A DNA stretch of 64,000 nucleotides from the NCBI GenBank assembly GCA_037043455.1, contig JAWPHD010000082.1, positions 186,001 to 250,000 on the forward strand, read 5' to 3'. The position numbers were made by a program, and so were the translations under genes. Source of the stretch: Cyrtodaria siliqua (lineage: Eukaryota > Mollusca > Bivalvia > Adapedonta > Hiatellidae). Within the stretch, counting starts at the first letter, position 1. Each line of letters opens with the position of its first letter. Shown here piece after piece: positions 11,131 through 21,773 of this stretch. The notes under the pieces were generated by a model that was not told where the DNA came from, made no database searches, and saw nothing but the letters and a program-made list of their open reading frames with translations.

Positions 11131-11669
11131 ATACTAACCAGATTTGTGAACCTTGATTATCGAACATCGCATAATTTGACATTGTTACGACCCCTTCACT
11201 CCCATAACTACCCTATGCCCCCTCCACATTTTGTGTGTGTTTGTTTTTAATGCCGTTATCTTGGTTATTGAAGATAATATGGACAAAAAATAAAAACTAA
11301 TTGTATACTGCCACATCTGACACGGCATGCCATCCCCGAACACCTCACCCCCCACCTCCACACACCATGGACACTGGTACTGCCAGTAGAGCGACGTGTC
11401 TCGTGTTCTTCTAGTTATGATATAATTATCTTTGTTACAATGTGTATTACCTTTGAGACAAAACCCAAACAAGTATTATTTTACTCCTATCCAATATAAG
11501 TTAGTTGTGTCTTATTCTAGATATTTCAAAAGATAAACATTCACGCAAATTGTGTCTGCTGAAACAAGGAGTCGTACACAAATCGCTTAGATTGACGATA
11601 CTTTTCTCTTTGATGAGTTTTATGTATGTACCTATGGTATTTAAGGTTTAGTATATTGAAATACGGCGG
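11131..11669. other. Spacer without recognised features
   Basis: No gene or repeat family is recognised. Confidence 0.4.
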
Positions 11670-11681
11670 TTGTTTATGCAG

Positions 11682-11945
11682 GTGGGGCGGCCGAGTGGTT
11701 AGAGTCTCTGACTTGCAATCACTTGCCCCTCACTGCTTTAGGTTCGATCCCTCAGGGGCCTAGGAATCTTTATGTGAGGAAGCTATCCAGCTGGCTTGCG
11801 GAACGTCGGTGGTTCTACCGAGGTGCCCGCCCGTGCACGAAAATTGCCCGGAGGGGCACCTGGGGTCTTCCTCCAACAGTGGAAGCTGGAAAGTCGCCAT
11901 ATGACCTTAGCTGTTGGTGCAACTATAAAATCCAATTCAATTCAA
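11682..11945 (+). mobile_element. tRNA-derived SINE (probable Meta-type) with 12-bp TSD
   Basis: The head carries A box GAGTGGTTAGAGTC and B box GGTTCGATCCC. The body (AGGAAGCTATCCAGCTGGCT, CGGTGGTTCTACC.AGGTGCC, CGGAGGGGCACCTGGGGTCT, GCTGGAAAGTCGCCATATGA) matches what I recall of a widespread bivalve SINE core, probably the Meta domain. The tail is ATTCAATTCAATT. Perfect target duplications TTGTTTATGCAG lie at 11670-11681 and 11946-11957, so this is a complete insertion. The open frame across it is incidental. Confidence 0.8.
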
Positions 11946-11957
11946 TTGTTTATGCAG

Positions 11958-12599
11958 TATGTTCAGAAACATGTATTGATAGGGTATACCCTCATACCAA
12001 CCTATTCCTTGTAGGATCACATCGTAGCTCTCTGGATAGGTACCATATGATTCTCGCAGCTAAGAGAGACACAAAGGAGGAAAATGACCCTGGCATTCTT
12101 ACATCTTTACTGTTCCGCCTATGTCCATTGTTCTTTGCGTATGACCAGTGGAACTAAGGCAGATACATTCCAGAATATTTAATGACGGCCTGAGTCTGTA
12201 CACAACCCGTCGCTGGTCAACTGAAGTTCTCCAAAACTGGGGATTCAGTGTCTCTCGTTCACAATAAGGTCTACTGGTTAGCTTGAATCGATTTTATATG
12301 CGCACAATTCTCGCTATTATACTGTCTTCAGCGCCCAAATAGACAAGACAGTGTAAACAAAACTACATCCCATCAAAAGGAATTCTCTAACAATAAAGTC
12401 CACATCCAGCGAAACTAACTAAAGAAACACATACAAAATAATAAACATCTCAGGATGTATCCAGAATCGTACTGAACAACCATAGTAGATGCCGCTAAGA
12501 GAAAACCAATCTAGGGTACGACCAGAAAACCCGAGGGACGAAAACCAGTAGAGGCCACCCTCCGAATGGCATAAATGGCATCAGCAGGAACAACGGATA
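11958..12599. other. Unassigned region
   Basis: Composition is more balanced than the flanks and some short open stretches occur, but no family is recognised. Confidence 0.35.
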
Positions 12600-12750
12600 T
12601 ATTGCCATTGACGGTTCGTGTTTGTGATGTCTCATCTTGCCTTTTATTCATCTTTAAATTTGTTCTGTTTATTCTCTTTGTGTATATCGTTGACTGTCGT
12701 CCTTTAATGCTACTATTCTTGTTCGAGTTTTATATCTATTTTTTTTGCAC
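12600..12750 (+). repeat. Dispersed repeat family B, copy 2
   Basis: It matches 3940-4100 in the same orientation, including the ATCTTGCCTTTTATTCA and TTGACTGTCGTCCTT blocks. Confidence 0.6.
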
Positions 12751-13320
12751 AAATAACCGAATTCATTCCAGACAAATATAGTGAGAAAAGCGAGATAAGA
12801 GCCACGGAATATCTCATTGGCTTCACAAACCCATTCCGAGCCCCGTTCAAAACAGGGAAATTGCTAAAGATATGTTACAGTCTCAGGCTAAGAAGACCAT
12901 GGAAGAGTTTGGCAATGACTTGTTAAATGACAAGCCGACTCGACCCATTCCATGATCCAATCAGGTCTGACCTAGATTAAAACAAAAATATTTGGTTAAC
13001 CGGTTCTCTTATTGATAAATCATAATATATCTAAAGTTGATGATATACTTTCCTGTAGGCTCAGAACCATGGTACCTTGCAACAGCTGATGACACTTATG
13101 TTAGCAATAACACAACCAAATTGCTTCACTGCTTTGAGGCATCAGTTGAGCCAACTACACAGCGACCTACTGAATATACTGTGTATATATTATATATTCT
13201 GTGATGAATTATAAAAAATTCCCAGTTTGGGAAAATCTATAACATATCCCTTCCTCTACTGTGTTATCTCGCCTAGTGTGTAAGATAGCACAATAGCCAT
13301 ATGTTATGAATTAAACGATA

Positions 13321-13353
13321 GACGTCACGGTATTACGTCACGAATTGACGTCA
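13321..13353. promoter_or_regulatory. Cluster of three CRE-like motifs
   Basis: GACGTCAC, TTACGTCAC and a perfect TGACGTCA (13346-13353) fall within 33 bases. CREB/ATF proteins bind such sites in animals. They lie inside a decayed gene next to a foldback insertion, so they may simply belong to an inserted element. No promoter role is shown. Confidence 0.3.
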
Positions 13354-13453
13354 TGCTATTACTCCGCGCTGTCGCCAAAGGAGTGACAGAAGAAGGAAAA
13401 CTTGTGTCAAAAGACGATTGGAAAGAAATTCATCACAGAATATATATTATATT

Positions 13454-13567
13454 GTTTAATTAACATTTTTGTCGTGATACGGAAAATAATTTACTCGTTT
13501 CAATATCGCAAGAATCTTTCTCACTCCGGAATTATTTCCCGTATCATTTCAACAATGTTAATTAAAC
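13454..13567. repeat. Foldback (palindromic) element
   Basis: Arms of about 38 bases (GTTTAATTAACAT..., GATACGG.AAATAATT) are near-perfect reverse complements, separated by about 38 bases. Such a structure suggests a small foldback MITE, here interrupting the broken gene. Confidence 0.65.
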
Positions 13568-13905
13568 TCTATATCTTTGAAGGTTTTGCAACTCCTCAGA
13601 GCCAACCTTCAGTTCCTGAAAATTTGGCGGAGCTGGTGTTTGACCTACATACTAAAGCACGTTGAGTCGATTGTGTGACAGACGCTTACGTCCCTAGATT
13701 TTCAAATAGTTTGCGTGTAAGATATTAATGAAAACACTTCCATTTCTGTTCTTAGGGTCGTAAAAAAAGACCCTTCGCGATTTAAAGAGTTTATGAGCAA
13801 TCACGAAAAGAAGACACAGTTCATAAATCTCATTTGTGGCCAGTCAGAAACATATGCACCAAATCTCCAAGGCCGTGAAACCGTCTTTTTTTTGTGACCG
13901 CTTTT

Positions 13906-13930
13906 TGTCCGTCCGTCCGTCCGTCCGTTT
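13906..13930 (+). repeat. (GTCC)n microsatellite
   Basis: About six GTCC repeats. An inverted ACGGACGG run occurs at 14885-14895. Both are probably the microsatellite parts of pearl-like elements. Confidence 0.8.
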
Positions 13931-14684
13931 AGAACAACACGGAAACCGTGGACAGGTTAGTGCGCTGCCTATATGGCAAACCGCGGTACACAGATGTACA
14001 CAAATATGTTTTCATGACAATTCGAAGGCCACAACGCCGATGTTTTGAAACCAACATTGGAATTGAAATGAGCTTTTTGCCGCCTTGTCATTTTTCGATT
14101 ATCATGTATTGGAACATGTCAAGTTTAAAGCGTTTGTGTGGCGCCAAATGAAAAAAAAATTCAGGCCTACCAGACACAGAAACAAAAATAGGAGAAGACC
14201 AAACAATGCTTGAAGTTGACTGAGCTAAAGGTGATATAGCGTCACAACCGTTGGTTGACATCATGTTCAACGAGCCTGACACTGAAGAAGGAGGCGATGA
14301 TGAGAGGAAAGATGTGGCAGCCAACAACCTGATTGATATGATAATGTTTGAAGAAAGTGAAGACGATGTGATAACCTAAAAGGTTTGGAATAATTTTCGG
14401 ACATACAATTTTTAACGTTTTTAATTTCTTAAATCAAACACCTTCATTTAACAGGGTAACAAACATTACGGAAACGTCGTCTTAATAACGTAAGGTATTC
14501 AAGGTATAACAAGTAAGGGAAACAAAAGTTTGTAGTCTACGAAGCAGATATAATAAACGATATTAAACGTCAGACAAAATGCTAAACAACAATAATAATA
14601 TTAACGCTCACACTACAAATTGTTAAATAAAAAAGAAGATGAAACAGAATATTTTCTTCGTATGAGAGTAGACCTTTGGATAAG

Positions 14685-14790
14685 GCCGAACACGATAAAT
14701 ACGAAATATTGCAGTTTAGGTTTGATTTGATTGAGACTGTTCATGAACGGTAGTGAAATATGCATTTGATTTCTGCGCGCAGAACACGTT
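14685..14790 (-). repeat. Dispersed repeat, inverted copy of 7437-7560
   Basis: The reverse complement carries ATATTTCACTACCGTTCATG and ACAGTCTCAATCAAA as in 7437-7560. Confidence 0.6.
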
Positions 14791-14839
14791 CTTATTATGA
14801 TTAACATTTGTGTGAAATTTCATTGACTTTCAACGTTAT

Positions 14840-14945
14840 GGCTGATATATTATTGTTTCGGACTGCCAAACGGGCGACCGAACGAACGGACGGACGTACA
14901 GATAGATGTAGCGATAACTATATGCCCTCTCCGTTCGGGCACACA
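14840..14945 (+). repeat. End of a non-autonomous element with ACGG run
   Basis: It contains ACGAACGGACGGACG, then AACTATATGCCCTCTCC and a GCCC..GGGC-type small hairpin ending GGGCACACAAAC. This end structure recurs in bivalve pearl-like repeats as I recall them. The other end was not found. Confidence 0.4.
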
Positions 14946-15689
14946 AACATTATAAACTAAACTTTAAATGCGGCTGTAAAAACCTTCAAATAATAAAATA
15001 AACTTATGTATTGTTTGAGACCGCCAACGTAGTTCCCGTCTTTCGTAATGTCTTTCGTAATGGTTCAATGAGGACGAATGCGAAATACACTATCCGCGAA
15101 TAACTAATGCTTTGAATCAAAAAAACAGTTATTGTGTTGATTGTGTTATGTACCATGTATCTTAACGCAAATCAACCTTTCCTGGGTTGAGAATCGAGTT
15201 TGATTGGATGTTTAGCTATCCCCTTAATGAATTGCTATTGACTTGACAACTAACCAGGTGATCGTTAGTTCTATCCCACACATAACCGTATTTGAATAAA
15301 TTACACAGATACTACAAAACTAAATTAAGCGTATATATATAAATACTACTAAAATAAATAAACCAAGAACACACGATATACTAAATCTGAGTTTGTCATG
15401 CCTTGAGGGGTTCTATAAACCTTAATCAAACAATTAAGAATAAAAACGAGAGTAACTTTATAGTCTGATGTGTGGTTGTTATGTTTTCATAAACAACTAA
15501 TTAAGGTTCATTTACAATTTGAACATTTAAAAAAGGCATGACTGATATGTTTAGTTTAAAAGTAAATGTGTCTGTTTATGTGTTTTGTATGCATACTTAA
15601 GTAACGCTTGCATAATAATGATAAAACATTTAAAATAGTCAATTGTTTTTGTTTATGTAATTGTTATTTGAATAAAAATGGGCATTTTC
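14946..15689. other. AT-rich region without genes
   Basis: Nothing recognisable beyond AT-rich sequence. Confidence 0.4.
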
Positions 15690-16010
15690 TAGATATAGAG
15701 AACGAGGAGAACGCGGGTTAGACATGGAGAACAGGGAGAACGCGGATCATACATGGAGAACGCGTTTTAGATATAGAGAACGAGGAGAACGCGGATCATA
15801 CATGGAAAACGCGTGTCAGATATGGAGAACGAGGAGAACGCGGATCATACATGGCGAACGTGGATCAGACATGGATAACATGGAGAACTCGGGTCAGAAA
15901 TGGAAAACGCGGAGAACACGGTTCAGACATGAAAAACTCCGAGAACGCGGGTCAGACATTGAGAACTAGCAGAAACAGGTCAGACATTAAGAACGCAGGT
16001 TAAACATGGA
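15690..16010 (+). repeat. Minisatellite of GAGAACGCGG / GACATGGA words
   Basis: The array is built from GAGAACGCGG, GGATCATACATGGA and GGGTCAGACATGGA in mixed order, with unit lengths of about 20 and 30 bases. It reads through as an Arg/Glu/Asn-rich open frame (81 codons), with no other coding support. It is markedly less AT-rich than its flanks. Confidence 0.85.
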
Positions 16011-17400
16011 AAACATTTTCCAATAAATAAAAATATAATGACATATATTGCAAATGCTTTTATACAGGCACATCCGCTCTAAGATACATTTCCTTAATTT
16101 GTTGATGAGCATCTTGTCCGCGCAGAAATGTCTTAGACTTTTAAAGAGCGACAATGCACGTTAAGCACTTGTTTTCCAAAATGTGATGTATGTTTCACTA
16201 CTTACTTCATATAAACCCAATCACCTGTTTAGATTTTGAAGATATTAGTTGATTCACTAAAATAATGCTTAGGTCATTAATGTTAAATTCCATCTATTGT
16301 GCTTTCGAACTTTGCGCACAACAAGTAAGACTTCATTAAAAACAAGAACGGATTCGATAAATGTCTGTTATTTCACAAATGAAGAATCCATTTACTTAAA
16401 ACATGTAGTCTATTATTTTACAAAAATGTAGAATCCATTTAATTAAACAAATTTTTGTAGAGGTTAACAGTTAAAGACATCTTTTAGTTTGCTACTTTGC
16501 TTTAAACCTCCTAAATGTTCAGAAATGTCAGTATTATACATCCCAGTCTTCCTCCTATTTCATTAATTTGAAGTCAACGATAATTTCTATCAATACGGAA
16601 GTTTTTTTGGGGAAAAAAACTATTCATAAACATGTTTTTGTCGACATGCCTTTTTCACCAAAAGATGCTGTTAGTATTTCCGAGGCTCTCTGCGGCAGTA
16701 CAAGTCAAATTCTGTTTTGCGTCCGCATAAGTCGTATGTGTATATATAAACGTCTCACAACACAGTTAATTTTGCATAGCTCTGCATATGTAGCAGGACC
16801 CCTCTGGACCACTGTAGAACTTAATGAATTTTCTTAAAAATATTTTCTTTGTGAAACTTGATGTCTGTTGCACGAAATATCCAACAAAACACACGGGGTT
16901 GACCAATTTGCTTTTTTTTAATATCAATAGTTTGAAGAGACCCTCTTGAATTTGTCCATTTCACTGACATTTTCAAATGTATCACTACCCAGTATTAGAT
17001 TCTCAGATCTGGGCTCAGAAACATTCAGGCATATCCTAACCTGTATGAAATGATGAACTTGTCCCATTCTTGTCACCTGCAACAAAAAAAGAGAAAATAT
17101 TTGCACATTTTAAGAAATAAGCAAGAACCGAATAACACAAGATTTTATTTTTAAGCTCCAGAAAGTTCCTACCGTGACTGGCAAGGGAAATAACTGTTTA
17201 GTGAGACCTATACTGACGCTCAACGATAACGCACCAGTAGCATATGGGTGTTAAACTATATTGCTAAAGTCATTTATAATAATAATTGATTATTTTGAAA
17301 CTGAAGGATATTAATTAACAATAATTGCAAATTGTGATATTAAGGTTTAATAATATTTATGTTAATGTTGAGATAAGTTTGGCTGTAGGACTACTTTTAT
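16011..17400. other. AT-rich region without genes
   Basis: A short degenerate direct repeat (AGAATCCATTTA.TTAAA near 16385 and 16430) is the only structure noted. Confidence 0.4.
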
Positions 17401-17800
17401 CAAATGGATGTATATGATGCTAACATCTTTAAAAACAGCCATTAAAACTAACGGGTTTATTTCAAAATATTTTAACATCACGAGATCTATTAAACAAGGG
17501 TGGCAGGATGCACCGATTTTATATATACTGCAGGCCGAGGCAATGGCAAACGCCATTCGAAAATATAAAACCATCAAGGCAATCCCACTTCCTGTACATG
17601 TTAGGGTCCAGTTAGAAGCTACAATAACTCAATATGTCGATGACACTCATCTTTTCACGTCCAACAAAAATTCTCTTCCTTCACATATTTGCCCATTTAA
17701 ACATGTAACAAAAAGCATCTGGCGCTACAATGAACACAGAAAAAACAACAGATCTCTTTATAGGCAGACTAATAAACAAAACACCCACATTTAAAATCAT
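17401..17800 (+). pseudogene. LINE reverse transcriptase fragment
   Basis: The open segment contains ITRSIKQG followed by PILYILQAEAMANAIR and, about 45 residues on, QYVDDTHLF. This is the spacing of RT motif 4 (usually QGCPLSP-like, here altered to QGWQDAP) and the Y-x-D-D active-site motif. The rest of the RT, the endonuclease and a 3' tail are absent, so it is a truncated, decayed LINE piece. It is unrelated in detail to the L1 pair or to the LINE at 30960. Confidence 0.7.
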
Positions 17801-18109
17801 AAATTGGACTAAATATTGTTTTAAACTTTAGGGGTATGTCATGGTTATAAAATCGAAATCAAAGGATCTCACATTGGACCCCATCTCACTCTTGACATAC
17901 ACTTGTTCTTGACAGCTAAGCGAACAGTCACTGGGTAGTAGCAAAAAATCAGTTCGCCATTACAAGACACGTGGGCTTGTGAAATGATGGACACAGGTCC
18001 TGCTGTCTTTTTACATGACTTACTAGGACAAAGACAGTGTCATGAGCTCCATTTAATTGTAAATGTGACTTCAGTAAAACGAGAGGGCCCGCTCACTTGA
18101 TGACCTGTG

Positions 18110-19170
18110 TCTAGTGTAGACACATGCAACAGTTACACAGCGGTCAGTGGGTGCAATCCTTCATACATTATGGAGCAGAAACATTTTTTAAAGGGACTGG
18201 AGGTGATCTCGAAGAAGTATAGGCGTCGTTTCAAATACGAATTAAACCTAATGCTTCAGTGTAAACTAAACTATGACCGGTACGGTTTGATTATTGTTGA
18301 TCAAATGGTTTAGTCTGGAAAAATAGACGATTTGACTAGTTTCTGATGTAAACTCATTAATACTAATGCATATAAAGCTTTACGGCGCTTATAGTTTCAT
18401 GTTTTGTGAACATATTACTTTATTTAAATTAGATGTGCAGCTGATAACAATATAACCAACCCCCTTCAAACATATATTGATGATTTAGCAAAAATAAAAA
18501 GCAAGATTTCCAGACCAAACATTTTCATCTTTAAATTACTCAAGTTTTATTAATAAAATGGTGTTTCACGGAAAACTTGTTTTCCCTGTCATATGCTTAC
18601 ATGTATTTCAGCAAAGACATCTAACTATACAAGCTTGAAGACAAGGGTTGCAATCCTTCATGAATTATGGAGCAGATTTTTAAGTTAATGAAAAGAGGCT
18701 GCCTCTGTTATGACAATCTGTATAACGTGTTATGACCATAGGCCAGTAGTTTGCCAAGTTACGAGTTAGGTGTTAAATTGCATGTTAAAGTTTTTTGAAA
18801 GGTGGCATACCTATGCTAAAAGGGTAGTCAGAGTTAAGGACATGTGTAACAACATCTCCTGGGAAAAGATGAAGATGTGTGTGACGTTTCACAAACATAG
18901 GTCAATTTCTTTTCAAGTTATGACCAAGGTTAGGATGCATGTTAATGTGTGCCGGATGACAAAGTGATCTGTAAGCGTCTGCCATGCTACGCAAGCAGAT
19001 ACAAGAAGGGGTATATCTCTGCATTGAATAAATGATAAGGAGTTTCATGACCATATGTCTATATTTTAAAAGTTATGGACTAGGTTTATATGTTGTAGGT
19101 TAACTTTTTATGAAATGGGACATAAAGAAAGATCGGATAACTCTAACTCTGACAAATAAAATTCATAGTT
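18110..19170 (+). repeat. Degenerate dispersed or tandem repeats
   Basis: GTGCAATCCTTCATACATTA and TTGCAATCCTTCATGAATTA (18150, 18648) are both followed by TGGAGCAGA. Blocks like TTCA..AACATA.GTC and CAAGTTATGACCAAGGTT recur near 18725, 18890 and 19045. These are old imperfect repeats, class unknown. Confidence 0.45.
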
Positions 19171-19243
19171 ATTGGACATGTCAGTAGTACTGAACAAAAT
19201 AACTTGACAAGACAGAACTGGATAAATTTATTACTGTATCGGT

Positions 19244-19272
19244 CTACCTACCTACCTACCTACCTACCTACC
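19244..19272 (+). repeat. (CTAC)n microsatellite
   Basis: Seven CTAC units in a perfect run. Confidence 0.95.
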
Positions 19273-19739
19273 GCTTCAGTCTTCCTGGTACAACACCGAG
19301 CAACCTCGTTAATTTACATAATCCGGTATTTTAATGGTAACAGAAATCGACGAGGCAAAAATTCCGATTGCAAACCAAGCTGAACGAACATTTCGGTACA
19401 CTAGTGAATTATGATAAATAGGTCATGCCTGAGGGCATTTGGTTGAATCACTTCTCCTGTATTTTGTACAATAAAAGCTAAAATAGTGACTTATTTTTGA
19501 GTTGGGAATAATAATGTGAATCTAAAAGCACAATAAAGACTATGTGAAAATCTTGGATATTTTCATTGAATACTTTTGGAGTTATAAGACCAAAACTTTA
19601 ATTTTCAGAATAGGATATCTTCCTAAATATGGTAGTTTTACCTGGATATTACTGGATTGCTACACTCTGAGAACATCCCTCTTTGTGAAGTGATAGATTA
19701 TAGGATTATAAAAAGGATTATACATCTACAAGTGGCAAA

Positions 19740-20615
19740 ATGAGAAAAACTGAAATGAAAACTAGTGTGAAAAAATCAGGTATTGCATGCTACACCTGGT
19801 AAGCCAAAGAGACCGTTCACTGAGGTGGCAGAATCTAGTGCAGTAAAACTTGTACCGTGAAACCATGAACTAGAAGAGCTCACCTGTGATGTGAAAAATA
19901 ATGGGGACAGTCTCAACACATTAATGACCAACATAGATGCTATGATGACCAAAGCTGAGAATATGGAGTCATTTATTAAATCCACAGTAGAGAAAATCAT
20001 GATGGAGATTAACAAGAACATGGAAACAACAATAGAAATTAAAATCAGAGACAAAATGAAAGAGTATACAAAAGAAATAGATACATTGAAAGAAGAAAAC
20101 AAAATGCAAAGAGCAAGTTTGCAAGTTAAAATGTAAGACTTGAATCTTCGGAAAAGCTAGCCAGACAAGCTTTAGAAAGGCTAACTACAATGAACAGGAA
20201 AGAACAATGTCAAAGGGATGAATGTAGTTGAATTGCCGGGTGAGACAGAGTTATCCCTTACACAGGAGGTTAGCAGTCTGTTTGCTAAACAGAAAGTAAC
20301 ACTTAACCCGGACAACACCACAGCAATTCACCGCATACCGGGTAAGACATACTCCCCAGACCAATACTTCTTAAACTCAGCAACAACAATGAGAAGTCCA
20401 AGCTGATGAAGGTTCGATCGAGCATGATGTTGGCTTGCAAACGTCTCGTCGATAATGTCATCAGGCTAAATGTTATCCTTTTGACCAGACTGAACGAGCA
20501 CCCGAAGATGGACTCTGCCTGGTACTTCAATTGGTCAGTCTACGGCAAGACGAAAGACGAACGACGACATAAGTTTGACCTCTATGATGACATTGACTCT
20601 GTGATAGCCAAATAG
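19740..20615 (+). pseudogene. L1-A ORF1 relic
   Basis: It is collinear with the intact ORF1 at 60499-61389, starting MRKTEMKTSVKKSG. A short deletion near 19785 shifts the frame at once, and further indels lie near 20105-20210 and 20345. The coiled-coil region, the RRM-like part (NVVELPGETELSL; AIHRIPGK) and the C-terminal domain (ending DLYDDIDSVIAK) are all still readable in pieces. Confidence 0.8.
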
Positions 20616-21773
20616 ACACTTGGAAACTGAACATAAACATTCTATGTATTCCATGTGAATGTTTAGTGTACTGTTTTTCTTTTTCTTTTTTAATTGTGTA
20701 ACTTCTATTTGATATAACATATATAAACAATTATTATATATGGATTACTAATGTGTATTTCTGGACTATCAGGTGCACTGGATTTATTGTAAGGTTGTTT
20801 GTGTGAGAGTTTATTTGATATAGGACTACTTAATTACAGAAACTATAGACAGTTCCTGAACACTATTACATTTTCTGTGTACCACAATACAACTTGAATT
20901 ACCCGTTCTTACAAATAAGTAAAATTAAAAATGAACAGGACTCTACAGGAAATATCTCTATTGTGATTTTTATTTTTTTTTTGTAAATTTATTTATGAAT
21001 ATATAAATATATGGAAAATAACCGAGAGAAATTAGGAAAAGCATGGTAAGTTTAACGTTTTGCAATATCTGTTTTTCTGATTATATTTTTGATGCGAAAT
21101 TAGTTACTTAAAATCTTAGATGCAATTTAATATTGTATTTATTCCGATATTACAATACATATTGAAACAAGTTCATCACGATTGTAGAAAAATTATTTTT
21201 TTCTTAATTAAATCTTAATTTAGTTAATACTGTATATATCATTCCTTGACTTTTGATTTTCGCAAGGAAGCAAATTGAGTTAATTCTTGTCAAGATACCT
21301 GTAGTTTTTCCTGAGTCTTTCTTGGTCTTTTGGAGTAAGGGAGACAATTGGGAACAAATATGCTTTTGTTTGGTCATTTGACATACTGTAATGTATCTGA
21401 CCCGGGTTACAGAGGCAGGATCTTGTAGGTAGGGTAAGTCCCGGTCACTCGATCCCGTCTTTGTGATCTTTGATGGTACATTTGAATAGCGAGAACATTC
21501 AACATACATATTATAACATCCTGACTGATGGATGTCATTGATATTAAATCAGGAGTAACTAATAAACAGGCTACTATTTTTATGTTTTGTTCAATTTAAA
21601 CGTAAATACCAATCTGATAGGTATTTTGGTTTCTCCAAAAACTAAAGACATGCAGCACATTTGCTGATATTAGATTTATTAGATGAAAAACATATTTGTA
21701 CTTGTTTTATATCCAACTCTCTATGCTAAACAGCTTTTTGTACAGATACAGCCCACATGTATTGCATAATTTT
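20616..21773 (+). other. L1-A inter-ORF spacer
   Basis: It corresponds to 59178-60498 of L1-B. It contains the antisense open frame (21204-21509, minus strand) also present in L1-B. At 21773 the sequence jumps, relative to L1-B, across roughly 560 bases that hold the ORF2 start and the N-terminal endonuclease. The motif TTTTTTG is present at both deletion edges in L1-B. Confidence 0.7.

Larger units (their letters stand above)
12790..14379 (+). pseudogene. Broken gene of an unnamed invertebrate protein family
   Basis: Coding-like islands lie in order on the plus strand. 12805-12960 reads in shifting frames (FTNPFRAP; then EIAKDMLQSQAKKTMEEFG). 13062-13200 follows a good acceptor (TTTCCTGTAG) and reads PWYLATADDTYVSNNTTKLL. 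13600-13715 reads ENLAELVFDLHTKAR, stop, VDCVTDAYVPRF. 13756-13887 reads DPSRFKEFMSNHEKKTQFIN. 14263-14379 is an acidic C-terminal tail ending EESEDDVIT then TAA. The V-D-x-V-x-D-x-Y block followed by a P..W/F..F-M/L....NK..L block is a pattern I know from long uncharacterised proteins common in cnidarian and mollusc genomes. Frameshifts, stops and an inserted foldback (13454-13567) show it is dead. Function is unknown. Confidence 0.45.

Noticed and set aside
11723..12157. 144-codon plus-strand ORF
   Set aside because: Most of it is SINE sequence bounded by a target duplication.
21204..21509. Independent cellular gene on the minus strand of L1-A
   Set aside because: The same frame is found in L1-B, so it belongs to the LINE spacer. 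Kept as a finding about the element, not as a gene.
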